From Candidatus Methylumidiphilus alinenensis (GTDB lineage: Bacteria > Pseudomonadota > Gammaproteobacteria > Methylococcales > Methylococcaceae): a stretch of DNA of 34,281 bases. The notes under the pieces were generated by a model that saw only the letters and a list, made by a program, of their open reading frames with translations, had not been told where the DNA came from and did no database searches. A program made the translations under genes and the position numbers. The stretch lies in the NCBI GenBank assembly GCA_003242955.1, contig QJPH01000288.1, forward strand, positions 1-34,281, read 5' to 3'. Within the stretch, counting starts at the first letter, position 1. Each line of letters begins with the position of its first letter. This document shows, in pieces, positions 26,848-34,281 of the stretch.

Positions 26848-27590
26848 GCAATCTTCTCGAGGATTTCCTCGCTGATATCGGCGTTTGAATAGACGTTCTG
26901 CACGTCGTCCAAGTCTTCCAATCGCTCGATCAGGCGAATCAATTTTTCCGCATCATCTTGGCCTAGCGAGGTGCTTGTACCCGCCCGCATTGTCACCTCG
27001 GCGTTGTCCGGGTTTAGGCCCGCGCCAGCCAAAGCAGCTTTCACTGACTCAAAATTCTCTTGGGACGTTATCACGTCCACCGAGCCATCGTCGTTGCCGA
27101 TCACATCGTCAGCCCCTGCTTCCAGTGCGGCCTCCATCACGATGTCCTCGTTCACTCCAGAGGGGAAGCTGAGGATGCCGACTTTGCCAAACAAATAGGC
27201 CACCGAACCGTCCGTCCCCAAATTGCCGCCGGCCTTGCTGAAAGCATGGCGCACTTCGGCGACAGTGCGGTTGCGGTTGTCTGTGAGGCAATCCACCAAT
27301 ACGGCTATTCCCCCAGGGCCGTAACCCTCGTAGCGCACTTCTTCGTAGTTGTCTCCGTCCCCCGCCCCGACACCCTTCTTGATGGCGCGTTCGATGGTGT
27401 CTTTGGTCATGTTGGCCGTTAGAGCCTTGTCCATGACGGCCCGGAGTCGCGGATTATTGGACGGATCGCCTCCGCCCGTGCGGGCAGAGACCGTAATCTC
27501 GCGTATGAATTTGGTGAACAGTTTGCCCCGCTTGGCATCTTGTGCGCCCTTGCGGTGCTGGATGTTAGCCCATTTGCTATGGCCTGCCAT
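26844..27590 (-). CDS. yebC: YebC/PmpR-family regulatory protein
   Basis: YebC-type proteins (TACO1 family) were described as transcriptional regulators and are linked to translation of difficult proline-rich stretches. The 248-residue protein starts [23 protein letters not shown], the invariant family N-terminus, which fixes the start at 27588-27590 rather than at the longer frame 57 bases upstream. Other signatures are [35 protein letters not shown], and [14 protein letters not shown]. It is first in the operon with ruvC. Confidence 0.96.
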   Translation of the reverse strand: MAGHSKWANIQHRKGAQDAKRGKLFTKFIREITVSARTGGGDPSNNPRLRAVMDKALTANMTKDTIERAIKKGVGAGDGDNYEEVRYEGYGPGGIAVLVDCLTDNRNRTVAEVRHAFSKAGGNLGTDGSVAYLFGKVGILSFPSGVNEDIVMEAALEAGADDVIGNDDGSVDVITSQENFESVKAALAGAGLNPDNAEVTMRAGTSTSLGQDDAEKLIRLIERLEDLDDVQNVYSNADISEEILEKIA

Positions 27591-27701
27591 GATTGCTTGC
27601 TTAACCTCTCTTCGTGGGTTCTGTGTTGTAGTTGGGAATTTTAACATTTTCAGAGGGTTTAGGGCGACGGAGAGGAATCCTTGAAAAACATTTGCCCAAG
27701 C

Positions 27702-27732
27702 TTGAACCAGCCCTATCGGAAGCTGCTAAAAT
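27702..27732 (+). promoter_or_regulatory. Weak candidate promoter for the KpsC-like gene
   Basis: TTGAAC at 27702-27707 and TAAAAT at 27727-27732 resemble sigma-70 boxes, with a long 19-base spacer, and lie 15 bases before the ATG at 27748. The match is partial, and the stretch overlaps the leader region of the divergent yebC gene. Confidence 0.25.
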
Positions 27733-27747
27733 CAACAGATATTTTTT

Positions 27748-28839
27748 ATGGATAAACATAATGGATCGGAAATCACCGATCAGAGACGCTTCATGAACAT
27801 ACCTCGATTTGATGATTTCCCAAAAGTACTTTATGCATACAAATTCCCACGCTGGAAATGGCCTATTGTACGTCAGTGTTTTTTAGGGCGAAAAGTTGTT
27901 TTTGTAAATAAGGACAGCAAGCTGCCAGCAAATGGAGTTGTAGCGTTATGGGGAATGATGCCAGCCCCCGCCAATCTTTCTCAGCACATTAGCATCATTC
28001 GTGTTGAAGACGGCTTTCTGCGATCAGTGGGGCTTGGTGCTGATTTGGTAAGACCTGTTTCATGGGTTATAGATAACAAAGGCATTTATTACAATACAAC
28101 CGGTTCATCGGATTTGGAAGAAATTCTTAATACCCTTCAATTCGATCAAACACTAATCGTGCGTGCGGCTAAATTACGCACACAAATCATTGAAAATGGT
28201 CTCACTAAATATAATACAGGTTTAAAAACATGGCAACGCCCAAATACACAAAAAAAAATAATTCTTGTGGTGGGCCAAGTAGAGAGTGATGCTTCCATTA
28301 TCTTCGGTGCCCCACAAATTAAAGGCAATATGGAGTTATTGCGCAAAGTGCGTATGAGTAATTTAGATGCATACTGTGTCTATAAACCCCACCCAGATGT
28401 CATAGCACGTCTTCGGATTTTAGGCAAAGACGAGAATAACGCCCAACTTTGGTGCGATGAAGTGGTGACAGATGTGGTAATGGGCGATTTGTTAAATAGC
28501 GTGGACGAAGTGCATGTGTTGACATCTCTGGCAGGGTTTGAAGCGATGCTGCGTGGAAAGTCAGTCATTTGTCATGGGCAACCTTTTTATTCGGGGTGGG
28601 GATTGACCAACGATATTGTCCCAAATCAGCGACGTAATCGGCAACTGACTATTGATGAAATGGTCGCTGGTGTGCTTATTGAATATCCACTTTATTTGAG
28701 CGTTGATGGAAAAAGATTGATTACACCTGAAGAAGCTCTAGAATCATTGTTACATTGGCGCAACACATCGGGTAATAAAAATATTTGGAGGCAAGAAGTA
28801 TTCAGGTTTTTCTTACGAATTTTTGCTGGTGTGAAGTGA
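27748..28839 (+). CDS. KpsC-like beta-Kdo transferase, single module
   Basis: The product matches one glycosyltransferase module of KpsC, the enzyme that extends the poly-Kdo linker on lysophosphatidylglycerol for group 2-type capsules. Family blocks are RVEDGFLRSVGLGADLVRPVSWVID, ENGLTKYNTG, VVGQVESDASI, CVYKPHPDV, VHVLTSLAGFEAMLRGK and GQPFYSGWGLT. These look closest to the C-terminal (GT107-type, beta-2,7) module. Full KpsC has two modules in about 670 residues, whereas this protein has 363. Translation may start at 27748 or at the in-frame ATG 27793 (MNIPRFDDFP). Its last 27 bases overlap the convergent FemAB-like gene. Confidence 0.87.
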   Translation: MDKHNGSEITDQRRFMNIPRFDDFPKVLYAYKFPRWKWPIVRQCFLGRKVVFVNKDSKLPANGVVALWGMMPAPANLSQHISIIRVEDGFLRSVGLGADLVRPVSWVIDNKGIYYNTTGSSDLEEILNTLQFDQTLIVRAAKLRTQIIENGLTKYNTGLKTWQRPNTQKKIILVVGQVESDASIIFGAPQIKGNMELLRKVRMSNLDAYCVYKPHPDVIARLRILGKDENNAQLWCDEVVTDVVMGDLLNSVDEVHVLTSLAGFEAMLRGKSVICHGQPFYSGWGLTNDIVPNQRRNRQLTIDEMVAGVLIEYPLYLSVDGKRLITPEEALESLLHWRNTSGNKNIWRQEVFRFFLRIFAGVK

Positions 28840-29979
28840 GTTTTTAAAAATACTCTTATTATTAATTACAGGAGTATTATTTATAAGTTGGTATATTTTT
28901 TTAATAAACGGATTAATAATGAAATATTTTGATTTTATTGCGAGTTTTATTGATGTTACTGTAGCTCCAATATCTTGCTTTATTGAATAAGTCGTAAGTC
29001 CGAGTTTAAGCTGCTTCGCCCCTAAATTAATCGCTGTTTCTATTACTTTATGTCCCGCATAAATATAAAGGCTATCATTTGTAGATTCATTTCGTCCAAA
29101 ATAAAGCCAGCGTAACAGATCCCCGTCAATAAGAAGCAAAGCATGACCAACCAATAGCTCTTGTTTATAAAACAAGAGAACTTTTGAACAATCTCCCATT
29201 TTTATGGATAAATCCCTATAAAACTCAGGTGTCAAGACTTCTCGCTGGAACTCATCGGCACTATTATGAACTACCAGCCACTGAGCGCATAACACTTCTG
29301 CCATATCAGCGAAATCTTCCACTAGTTCATATCTTAATTTCTGCCCTTCGACTTTACGCAAATGCCTTAGCAGTTTACTTCTATAATAACTTTTCATTGA
29401 TGATACATAATCTTTTGGATTTTTCCATATTATATCAATATATGTATTAGGTAGGCCATCAACAAAGCAATATCCAAGCTCTGATAAGTTAGATTGCATT
29501 GGTTTCGTTTTTGGTTCAAAATCTCTAATTACAATAATAATATTATTATTTTCTTTTGCGGCTTTCATTAATAGTTTGTCAAGGGTTCTGATTATATCGA
29601 ATGCTGGAACTTTTTTATTACTTACAATTGGCGGACTATTTAAGGTAATAGGCGTACCACATTCCAGCATGCGTAGCTTAAGAAAATTTGGGAAAACTTG
29701 GCGAACACTATGCAATAACGACTTAAGTTTACCAGATGAAAAAATTGCAATATCAGTAGTTATGGTATAAAATACGGTCAATGCCACGGGTGAGTTATCA
29801 TCGTCATAAAACAATATATACTTATATTCAAAGTCATTTAATTGCGATGTTTCGACTATTTCAAGAAAATCATAAGAAAAGGTAGATGAATTTCCTATTA
29901 GTAAGCCATTCCATTGCTCCTTTGGCAATTCATGAACGGAATTAAATATCTTTGTTTGCAAGATTTCGTTGTCACACAT
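28813..29979 (-). CDS. FemAB/GNAT-like acyltransferase-fold protein
   Basis: This 388-residue protein has the layout of FemAB-like or BioF2-type (Acetyltransf_6) proteins with a GNAT fold. The N-terminal half has NGLLIGNSSTFSYDFLEIVE and the linker SMKSYYRSKLLRHLRKVEGQKLRYELVEDF is typical. The C-terminal half has ELLVGHALLLIDGDLLRWLYFGRNES and YIYAGHKVIETAINLGAKQLKLG. Such proteins transfer aminoacyl or acyl groups in wall or exopolysaccharide synthesis. The substrate is unknown here. It is AT-rich and convergent with the KpsC-like gene. No signal peptide or membrane helix is seen. Confidence 0.7.
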   Translation of the reverse strand: MCDNEILQTKIFNSVHELPKEQWNGLLIGNSSTFSYDFLEIVETSQLNDFEYKYILFYDDDNSPVALTVFYTITTDIAIFSSGKLKSLLHSVRQVFPNFLKLRMLECGTPITLNSPPIVSNKKVPAFDIIRTLDKLLMKAAKENNNIIIVIRDFEPKTKPMQSNLSELGYCFVDGLPNTYIDIIWKNPKDYVSSMKSYYRSKLLRHLRKVEGQKLRYELVEDFADMAEVLCAQWLVVHNSADEFQREVLTPEFYRDLSIKMGDCSKVLLFYKQELLVGHALLLIDGDLLRWLYFGRNESTNDSLYIYAGHKVIETAINLGAKQLKLGLTTYSIKQDIGATVTSIKLAIKSKYFIINPFIKKIYQLINNTPVINNKSIFKNSLHTSKNS

Positions 29980-30032
29980 GGTGTTTAGACTGGAAGATTC
30001 TCTTTTGAATTTTAATAAATAATGAACTAATT

Positions 30033-30152
30033 ACAGCATTTTCAACATCAAAGAGTTACTTGGTAGTGGGTATGATAGCACAGGTTATTCGGTTAACCTG
30101 AAGGTTTAACGGAATGTCTGTTTTAGGTATATTATTAAGATGAAAATGCTGT
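30033..30152 (-). repeat. Family 1 miniature element, copy c (subtype 1)
   Basis: This 120-bp element is in reverse orientation and flanked by T and A. It begins ACAGCATTTTCAACATCAAA then GAGTTACTT (the shared right arm, complemented) and ends TATTATTAAGATGAAAATGC TGT, which complemented is the subtype-1 left arm of copies a and b. It includes an internal GGTTATTCGGTTAACC pair. It lies 54 bp upstream of the FemAB-like start codon. Confidence 0.75.
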
Positions 30153-30363
30153 ATATCAAGATTTCTCTATGCTTCACATACTTTTTGCAGAAATGTATGC
30201 CAACCAATCATTTAAACGCGTATAATAATGCACCTATGGGCTTCCCTCAACGCGGTAGGCGCAACAGGCGTGTTCCGTCGTTTTGGCAACGTCTTTTGTT
30301 GACCGTCAAAACGGCCTATGTGCCATTTTTTTCACCGCTAGGAGTCCCGATTTGCATTCATGT
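30153..30363. other. Non-coding spacer between two family 1 elements
   Basis: About 210 bases with no recognisable gene. A perfect TATAAT occurs at 30221-30226, but there is no fitting -35 box. The pair CCGTCGTTTTG...CAAAACGG around 30276-30315 and neighbouring GCGCAACAGGCG are small stems. The frame crossing this stretch begins and ends inside the repeats and is not credible. Confidence 0.4.
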
Positions 30364-30483
30364 ACAGCGTTTTTTCTTAACAAAGGAAAATAATAAAGGA
30401 CACTCATTCAAACTATCCTGTGTGTCTGTGCTTTGCAAAATGGTATAGCCCAACAAGTAACTATTCGATATTAAAAACGCTGT
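30364..30483 (+). repeat. Family 1 miniature element, copy d (subtype 2)
   Basis: This 120-bp element is flanked by T and A. The left arm ACAGCGTTTTTTCTTAACAA then AGGAAAATAATAAAGGAC and the interior match copy e in reverse. The right arm CAAGTAACTATTCGATATTA then AAAACGCTGT is shared by all copies. It ends 15 bases before the SDR start codon, so it forms the leader of that gene. Confidence 0.75.
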
Positions 30484-30498
30484 ATAAGTATTATAAAA

Positions 30499-31497
30499 AT
30501 GAATGAACTCTTAGTAAATACTACATTAATAACGGGGGCCACAGGGTTTATTGGTGGGCATTTGGCCAAACGGCTTGTTACCGAAAGATGGAAAGTCAAG
30601 TTGTTGGTTAGGGATGGTACAAAGCTTTCTGATGATTTGCAAGATGCCGCCAAAGTTATTATCGGCGACCTTTCTGATGAGGTTGCACTTGAACAGGCCG
30701 TTTCTGATGTATCGGTGATTTTCCATTGCGCCGCCAATGTAAAAACATGGGACAAAACATCTGCCTATTATACTGCGAACGTTCTCGGTGTGCAAAATCT
30801 ATTAAATGCAATTGCAAAATACAATCCAAGCCTTACTCGGTTGGTGCATATTTCAACCACTGATGTCTATGGTTTTCCTGAAAAACCTTGCGATGAAAAA
30901 TCTCCAACTTTAGAGACAGGCTTTGGATATAGTGACAGCAAATTGCGTGGAGAAAACTTGGTGCGTGAATACTGTGCTTGCCAAAACATTCATTATACAA
31001 TTATTCGTCCTACTAATGTAATAGGATATAAAAGCCAATTTATCCAGCGAATCGGTAGCGAATTACAGTCTGGGCTAATGCTAACCATTGACAAAGGGCA
31101 GGCTAACGCAGGATTTGTTTACATAGATAATCTTATTGATTATTTACTCTGGGCTGCGCAAGCAAAACACGCAGCGTTTCAATGCTATAATGTACGCGAC
31201 AACTATGATGTTAATTGGGCAGAGTTTATAGAATCACTGCGCGGTTCATTAAATGGGCGGGGTCTAGTGCTGGATTTGCCGTTTGGCATAGCAAATGGAC
31301 TTGCAATTTCTGTTGAGAAATTTTACCAACTGTTTTTGCCTAATCATGAGCCTATTCTCCATCGCTTGCTGGTTCACATATTTGGGCGCACTTGTGGGCA
31401 TAGTGCGGAAAAAATACGCAGCGATAGCGGTATAGTCGGGAAGGTAGGTTTTGACGAAGCAATGCGGAAGTCGTTGTCTCACACGCAGTGTGTTTGA
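30499..31497 (+). CDS. Extended SDR NAD(P)-dependent epimerase/dehydratase
   Basis: This 332-residue short-chain dehydrogenase has the extended nucleotide-binding motif LITGATGFIGGHLAK (TGxxGxxG), a cofactor acidic/basic stretch VKLLVRDGTK, the conserved FHCAANV, HISTTDVYG and the catalytic Y-x3-K in GFGYSDSKLRGENLV. The family includes sugar-nucleotide epimerases and 3-beta-hydroxysteroid-type enzymes. In this polysaccharide setting a nucleotide-sugar modifying role is likely, but the substrate is not evident. Its promoter region is formed by repeat copy d. Confidence 0.85.
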   Translation: MNELLVNTTLITGATGFIGGHLAKRLVTERWKVKLLVRDGTKLSDDLQDAAKVIIGDLSDEVALEQAVSDVSVIFHCAANVKTWDKTSAYYTANVLGVQNLLNAIAKYNPSLTRLVHISTTDVYGFPEKPCDEKSPTLETGFGYSDSKLRGENLVREYCACQNIHYTIIRPTNVIGYKSQFIQRIGSELQSGLMLTIDKGQANAGFVYIDNLIDYLLWAAQAKHAAFQCYNVRDNYDVNWAEFIESLRGSLNGRGLVLDLPFGIANGLAISVEKFYQLFLPNHEPILHRLLVHIFGRTCGHSAEKIRSDSGIVGKVGFDEAMRKSLSHTQCV

Positions 31498-31547
31498 ATT
31501 CCTGGTATAAGGGTGAATACACAAGTAACATTAATTAATTTTATGAG

Positions 31548-32777
31548 ATGATTATGGCAAACCGGCATATTGTTTTTCTTCAGGGAATGCCTTCCCCTTT
31601 TTTTAGTAGAATTGCGTGCAAGCTTACTAAACTTGGTTGTAAGACAACAGGCATAAATTTGTGCATAGGGGATTGGATATTTTGGAATGGTGCCAATACA
31701 GTCAATTATCGTGGGAATTATTTAGACTGGCCTACATTTATTGCTAGGTTTTTTGATGAAACTCAAGTTACGGATATTGTTCTTCTTGGTGAGCAAAGAC
31801 GTTATCATAAACAAGCGGTTGAAATTGCCCAGCATAAAGGGATTCGTGTAATAGTTTCGGATTATGGTTATTTGCGACCCGATTGGATCACTCTTGAAAG
31901 AGACGGAATGAGCGGTAATTCAAAGTTTCCCAAGCTGCCGGAAAAAATAGCAGAGCTTGCATCATTAGTCCCTAAGGCAGATTTTAGCCTGAAATATAAT
32001 GATAGTGATTACAATATGTCAATTGGAGACTTGATATATAGTTTTAGTAATGTTTTTTTATTCTGGCTTTATCCTCATTACCGTCGTAGTGACAGACGCC
32101 CAAACCCAATCATTTATTTCCCTGCAATTGGCATTCGCTTAATTAAAACTAAGGTAAACAAAAGCAAAGCATATTTAAGAATGTACGCATTATTAAAAGA
32201 AATGCCGCGTTATTTCCTTTTTCCCCTTCAGCTTGAGCATGATTTTCAGATCGTTGCCTATTCACCATTTGATGACATGGAATCTGCAATAAAGATGGTC
32301 ATTAAATCCTTTTCTGACAATGCAGAAAAAGACACCCGACTAATGATAAAGATTCATCCTTGGGATCCAGGACTTAAAAATTGGAAAAATAAAATATTCC
32401 AATTGGCAAAAGAATTTTCTGTTTGCGAACGGATTGATTATTTTGATGGGGGAAGTTTAGATGAAATGATTAAAGGGTCTTTGGGTATGATAACCGTAAA
32501 CAGTACATCGGGAATAAGGTCACTACAACATGGAATTCCTGTAAAAACCCTTGGTGATGCTATTTACAATATCCAAGGCATTACCTACCAAAACCCCTTG
32601 GATAAGTTCTGGACAGATAGATTAAAACCTGATTCAAAGCTTGTAAATGACCTACTCAACGCGATGGCAGGCACTATCCAAATTCGCGGTGTTTTTTTCA
32701 GTGAACAGGGCTTAAACGCGGCAGTAGAGCAAGCAGTTGACCGGATTTATAACTCGACTGTCGGAATCCCTCTTTGA
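31548..32777 (+). CDS. KpsS-like capsule polysaccharide protein (Kdo transferase)
   Basis: The 409-residue protein resembles KpsS, which adds the first beta-Kdo to a phosphatidylglycerol acceptor in capsule assembly at the inner membrane. Conserved blocks are VFLQGMPSPFFSRIA near the N-terminus, NLCIGDWIFW, DWPTFIARFFDET, DIVLLGEQRRYHKQAVEIA, YGYLRPDWITLERDGMSGNS and MIKIHPWDPG. VNSTSGIRSLQHGIPVKTLG is the usual sugar-nucleotide-binding stretch of the C-terminal half. Most relatives have an acidic pair just before GYLRPD. Here it is DY, a variation to note. The start could be 31548 or 31554. It is AT-rich. It follows the SDR gene by 50 bases. Confidence 0.85.
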   Translation: MIMANRHIVFLQGMPSPFFSRIACKLTKLGCKTTGINLCIGDWIFWNGANTVNYRGNYLDWPTFIARFFDETQVTDIVLLGEQRRYHKQAVEIAQHKGIRVIVSDYGYLRPDWITLERDGMSGNSKFPKLPEKIAELASLVPKADFSLKYNDSDYNMSIGDLIYSFSNVFLFWLYPHYRRSDRRPNPIIYFPAIGIRLIKTKVNKSKAYLRMYALLKEMPRYFLFPLQLEHDFQIVAYSPFDDMESAIKMVIKSFSDNAEKDTRLMIKIHPWDPGLKNWKNKIFQLAKEFSVCERIDYFDGGSLDEMIKGSLGMITVNSTSGIRSLQHGIPVKTLGDAIYNIQGITYQNPLDKFWTDRLKPDSKLVNDLLNAMAGTIQIRGVFFSEQGLNAAVEQAVDRIYNSTVGIPL

Positions 32778-32787
32778 CGGTATTAAT

Positions 32788-33951
32788 TTAATGGCGGTGT
32801 CCTAGCTGCTCCATAAACTCGTCCACAATCGAAAAGTGTTGTTTCCAAGTGGGCGCATTGAAGCCCTCAATCCGTTGTAATTGCGCTACTCTCGTCAGGC
32901 TTGCCGAATTGGAGTATTCTTCTATGAGATCGCCCCAGCGTTTGCCATCCAGCGGGTCGATATACTCGGGGATATCCCCTGCGATTTCCTGAAATGCAGG
33001 TAAGTCACTGGCGATGACTGGCACTCCCAGTGCCAGGGACTCCACCATCGGCATCCCGTAACCTTCGGCAAAGGATGGAAACAGCAAGGCTTGGGCATGG
33101 TGCAAATAATTGACGAGTTCCACATCCGAACATCTTGCGCACTCAATTACAAACCCACGCAGGGTTTCACATCGCTCCAATAAATCCACCACGTTTTCAC
33201 ACTCCCACCCACGCTGCCCGATAATGACCAGCCGGGGGGCGTTTTCGCCATGCCGCAGGATCAATCGTCGCCACAGTTGCAGCATCAGCCAGTGGTTCTT
33301 GCGGGGTTCAATGGTACCCAATAGCACAAAATAGGGTGGTCGGATCGGCCTAGGACCCGGTGAATTCAGTATCACTCCCGGTGCAAGCCATGCTGCAACT
33401 GCCGGTGGCATGCGTTTTCCCGTGGTCTTGGCATAGTCTGTTAATTCATCGAGTGTCGTTTGCGAGTTGGCAATGACTCCCACGGCGGCATCCAAGGCAT
33501 TGTCCATCCGCTTGATATGCCGGTCGCGCTCGCCGGGCCGCGCATATTCGGGATAGTTGATGGGAATCAGGTCATGCACAAAAAACAGCGGCTTCACTTT
33601 TTGCCGTTCGAGCATGCTGGGATAGGTGGGCCATTCAAGCCCGCTATGACCGGTATTAAGCAGAAACCTGCCCTCGATATTGCGATGCCGCCAACTTGAA
33701 ACGGCAGATTTTCCCAGCGTGGGCCACATCGAGTCTCGAAGCCCTGGCATCGGATCATGCAAAAATTTAAAAATCCGCTCCGAGGCTTCGCAGGACAAGA
33801 CAAAACTTTGGCCTGCCCAACGAACCACCGCTTGTGCCCTGTGCCCATAATGCGCAATATAGGCCAAGCTTACCCGGTCTACCCCAGTAGGCAAACGCCC
33901 ATTCATGGATCGCCGCAACAAGCGGGTGGCATCAATCAAAATCTTGCGCAT
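32788..33951 (-). CDS. GT4-family glycosyltransferase
   Basis: This 387-residue GT-B glycosyltransferase retains the family 4 C-terminal motif FAEGYGMPMVESLALGVPVIASDLPAFQEIAGD with the E-x7-E pair. The nucleotide-binding loop GTIEPRKNH (about residues 213-221) and the N-terminal IDATRLLRR...TGVDRVSLAY are seen in polysaccharide mannosyl- or rhamnosyl-transferases. It is convergent to the KpsS-like gene with an 11-bp gap. It is more GC-rich than the three genes before it, so it may have a different origin. The donor and acceptor cannot be told. Confidence 0.92.
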   Translation of the reverse strand: MRKILIDATRLLRRSMNGRLPTGVDRVSLAYIAHYGHRAQAVVRWAGQSFVLSCEASERIFKFLHDPMPGLRDSMWPTLGKSAVSSWRHRNIEGRFLLNTGHSGLEWPTYPSMLERQKVKPLFFVHDLIPINYPEYARPGERDRHIKRMDNALDAAVGVIANSQTTLDELTDYAKTTGKRMPPAVAAWLAPGVILNSPGPRPIRPPYFVLLGTIEPRKNHWLMLQLWRRLILRHGENAPRLVIIGQRGWECENVVDLLERCETLRGFVIECARCSDVELVNYLHHAQALLFPSFAEGYGMPMVESLALGVPVIASDLPAFQEIAGDIPEYIDPLDGKRWGDLIEEYSNSASLTRVAQLQRIEGFNAPTWKQHFSIVDEFMEQLGHRH

Positions 33952-34251
33952 GGTGAATTCCTCACTTAAATTAGCAAGGTGTTTCAGCAGTATTGAGAAT
34001 AGGTAACCCCATTGTCACTACAAGCCTTTTGCCACGCTGGCCACTCCTATTAATGGATATAGCGCTGTAAGGTGATATCCAATAAAGAATATACCTGAAA
34101 GTATGGCTCAATGACTTTTTCATCGACGCGGACGTTTCCTCACAATGGGATGGACTCGGGTCTCTTTGAAGCATTGATTGGCGACCGGTAATGAGGCATC
34201 ATTGCTGCCCTATCGCCGCACGAGAGTGCTTGACCCCCATAGGGAATCCCA
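33952..34251. other. Intergenic stretch with a solo family 2 end
   Basis: No gene is recognised in these 300 bases. TAAGGTGATATCCAATAAAG (34068-34087) equals the left end of the family 2 element at 22124, but the right end is not present before the window edge. The rest holds nothing that can be assigned. Confidence 0.5.
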
Positions 34252-34281
34252 ATGAGCCAAGAAACCATATCGCCCCTTGAG
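34252..34281 (+). CDS. Possible 5' end of a gene cut by the window edge
   Basis: An ATG at 34252 follows AGGGAA at a suitable distance and opens MSQETISPLE up to the last base. Ten codons are too few to identify it. The neighbouring genes suggest, but do not show, a further polysaccharide gene. Confidence 0.3.
   Translation, partial: MSQETISPLE

Noticed and set aside
30140-30448. A 102-codon frame spanning the gap between family 1 copies c and d
   Set aside because: It starts inside one repeat and ends inside the other. The product has no recognisable fold and the composition changes with the repeat borders.

Overview
The window looks like chromosome from a gammaproteobacterium, plausibly a methylotroph of the Methylococcales type. 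That placement is an inference. It rests on gammaproteobacterial gene order (mreBCD-mrdA-rodA-dacA, yebC-ruvC-ruvA), a MoxY-like sensor kinase, DUF29 and Uma2 accessory genes, and many intergenic palindromes. No rRNA, tRNA or CRISPR array was seen.

Region 1 (1-10219, almost all minus strand) is a cell-shape and cell-wall block: mreB, mreC, mreD, mrdA (PBP2), rodA, dacA, a D-amino-acid aminotransferase gene and ybeD, followed by the magnesium channel gene mgtE. The genes from mreC to ybeD overlap or nearly touch, so they probably form one operon that builds and trims lateral-wall peptidoglycan. mreB is cut off from mreC by about 420 bp of repeats.

Region 2 (10325-18674, plus strand) holds the three subunits of the tRNA-dependent amidotransferase, gatC, gatA and gatB. 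gatB is separated from gatCA by about 5.1 kb of accessory genes: a small coiled-coil protein, an orphan HicB-like protein, a DUF218 protein, two DUF29 paralogues, two Uma2-type nuclease-fold proteins and a methyltransferase.

Region 3 (19002-22126) contains a NarX/MoxY-type histidine kinase with its LuxR-type response regulator, then coaD and a YfhL-type ferredoxin.

Region 4 (22295-27590, minus strand) is the Holliday-junction operon yebC-ruvC-ruvA-ruvB. A two-gene restriction-modification system (m5C methyltransferase plus a NotI/EagI-family endonuclease) sits between ruvA and ruvB.

Region 5 (27748-34281) is a surface-polysaccharide region that becomes AT-rich: a single-module KpsC-like Kdo transferase, a FemAB/GNAT-like protein, an SDR epimerase, a KpsS-like protein and a GT4 glycosyltransferase.

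The most distinctive non-coding content is a set of dispersed miniature elements. Family 1 (five near-complete copies of 83-120 bp plus one solo end) has ACAGCGTTTT-type inverted ends flanked by TA, which recalls Correia-type elements. Family 2 (two full copies of about 170 bp and one solo end) begins with TAAGGTGAT. A 139-bp element has 17-bp inverted ends and a 10-bp direct repeat and is nested in another repeat. Several further palindromic families lie between genes. No single gene cluster here stands out as a wholly new system. The best leads are the family 1 elements, the restriction system inside ruvCAB and the DUF29/Uma2 island inside gatCAB.
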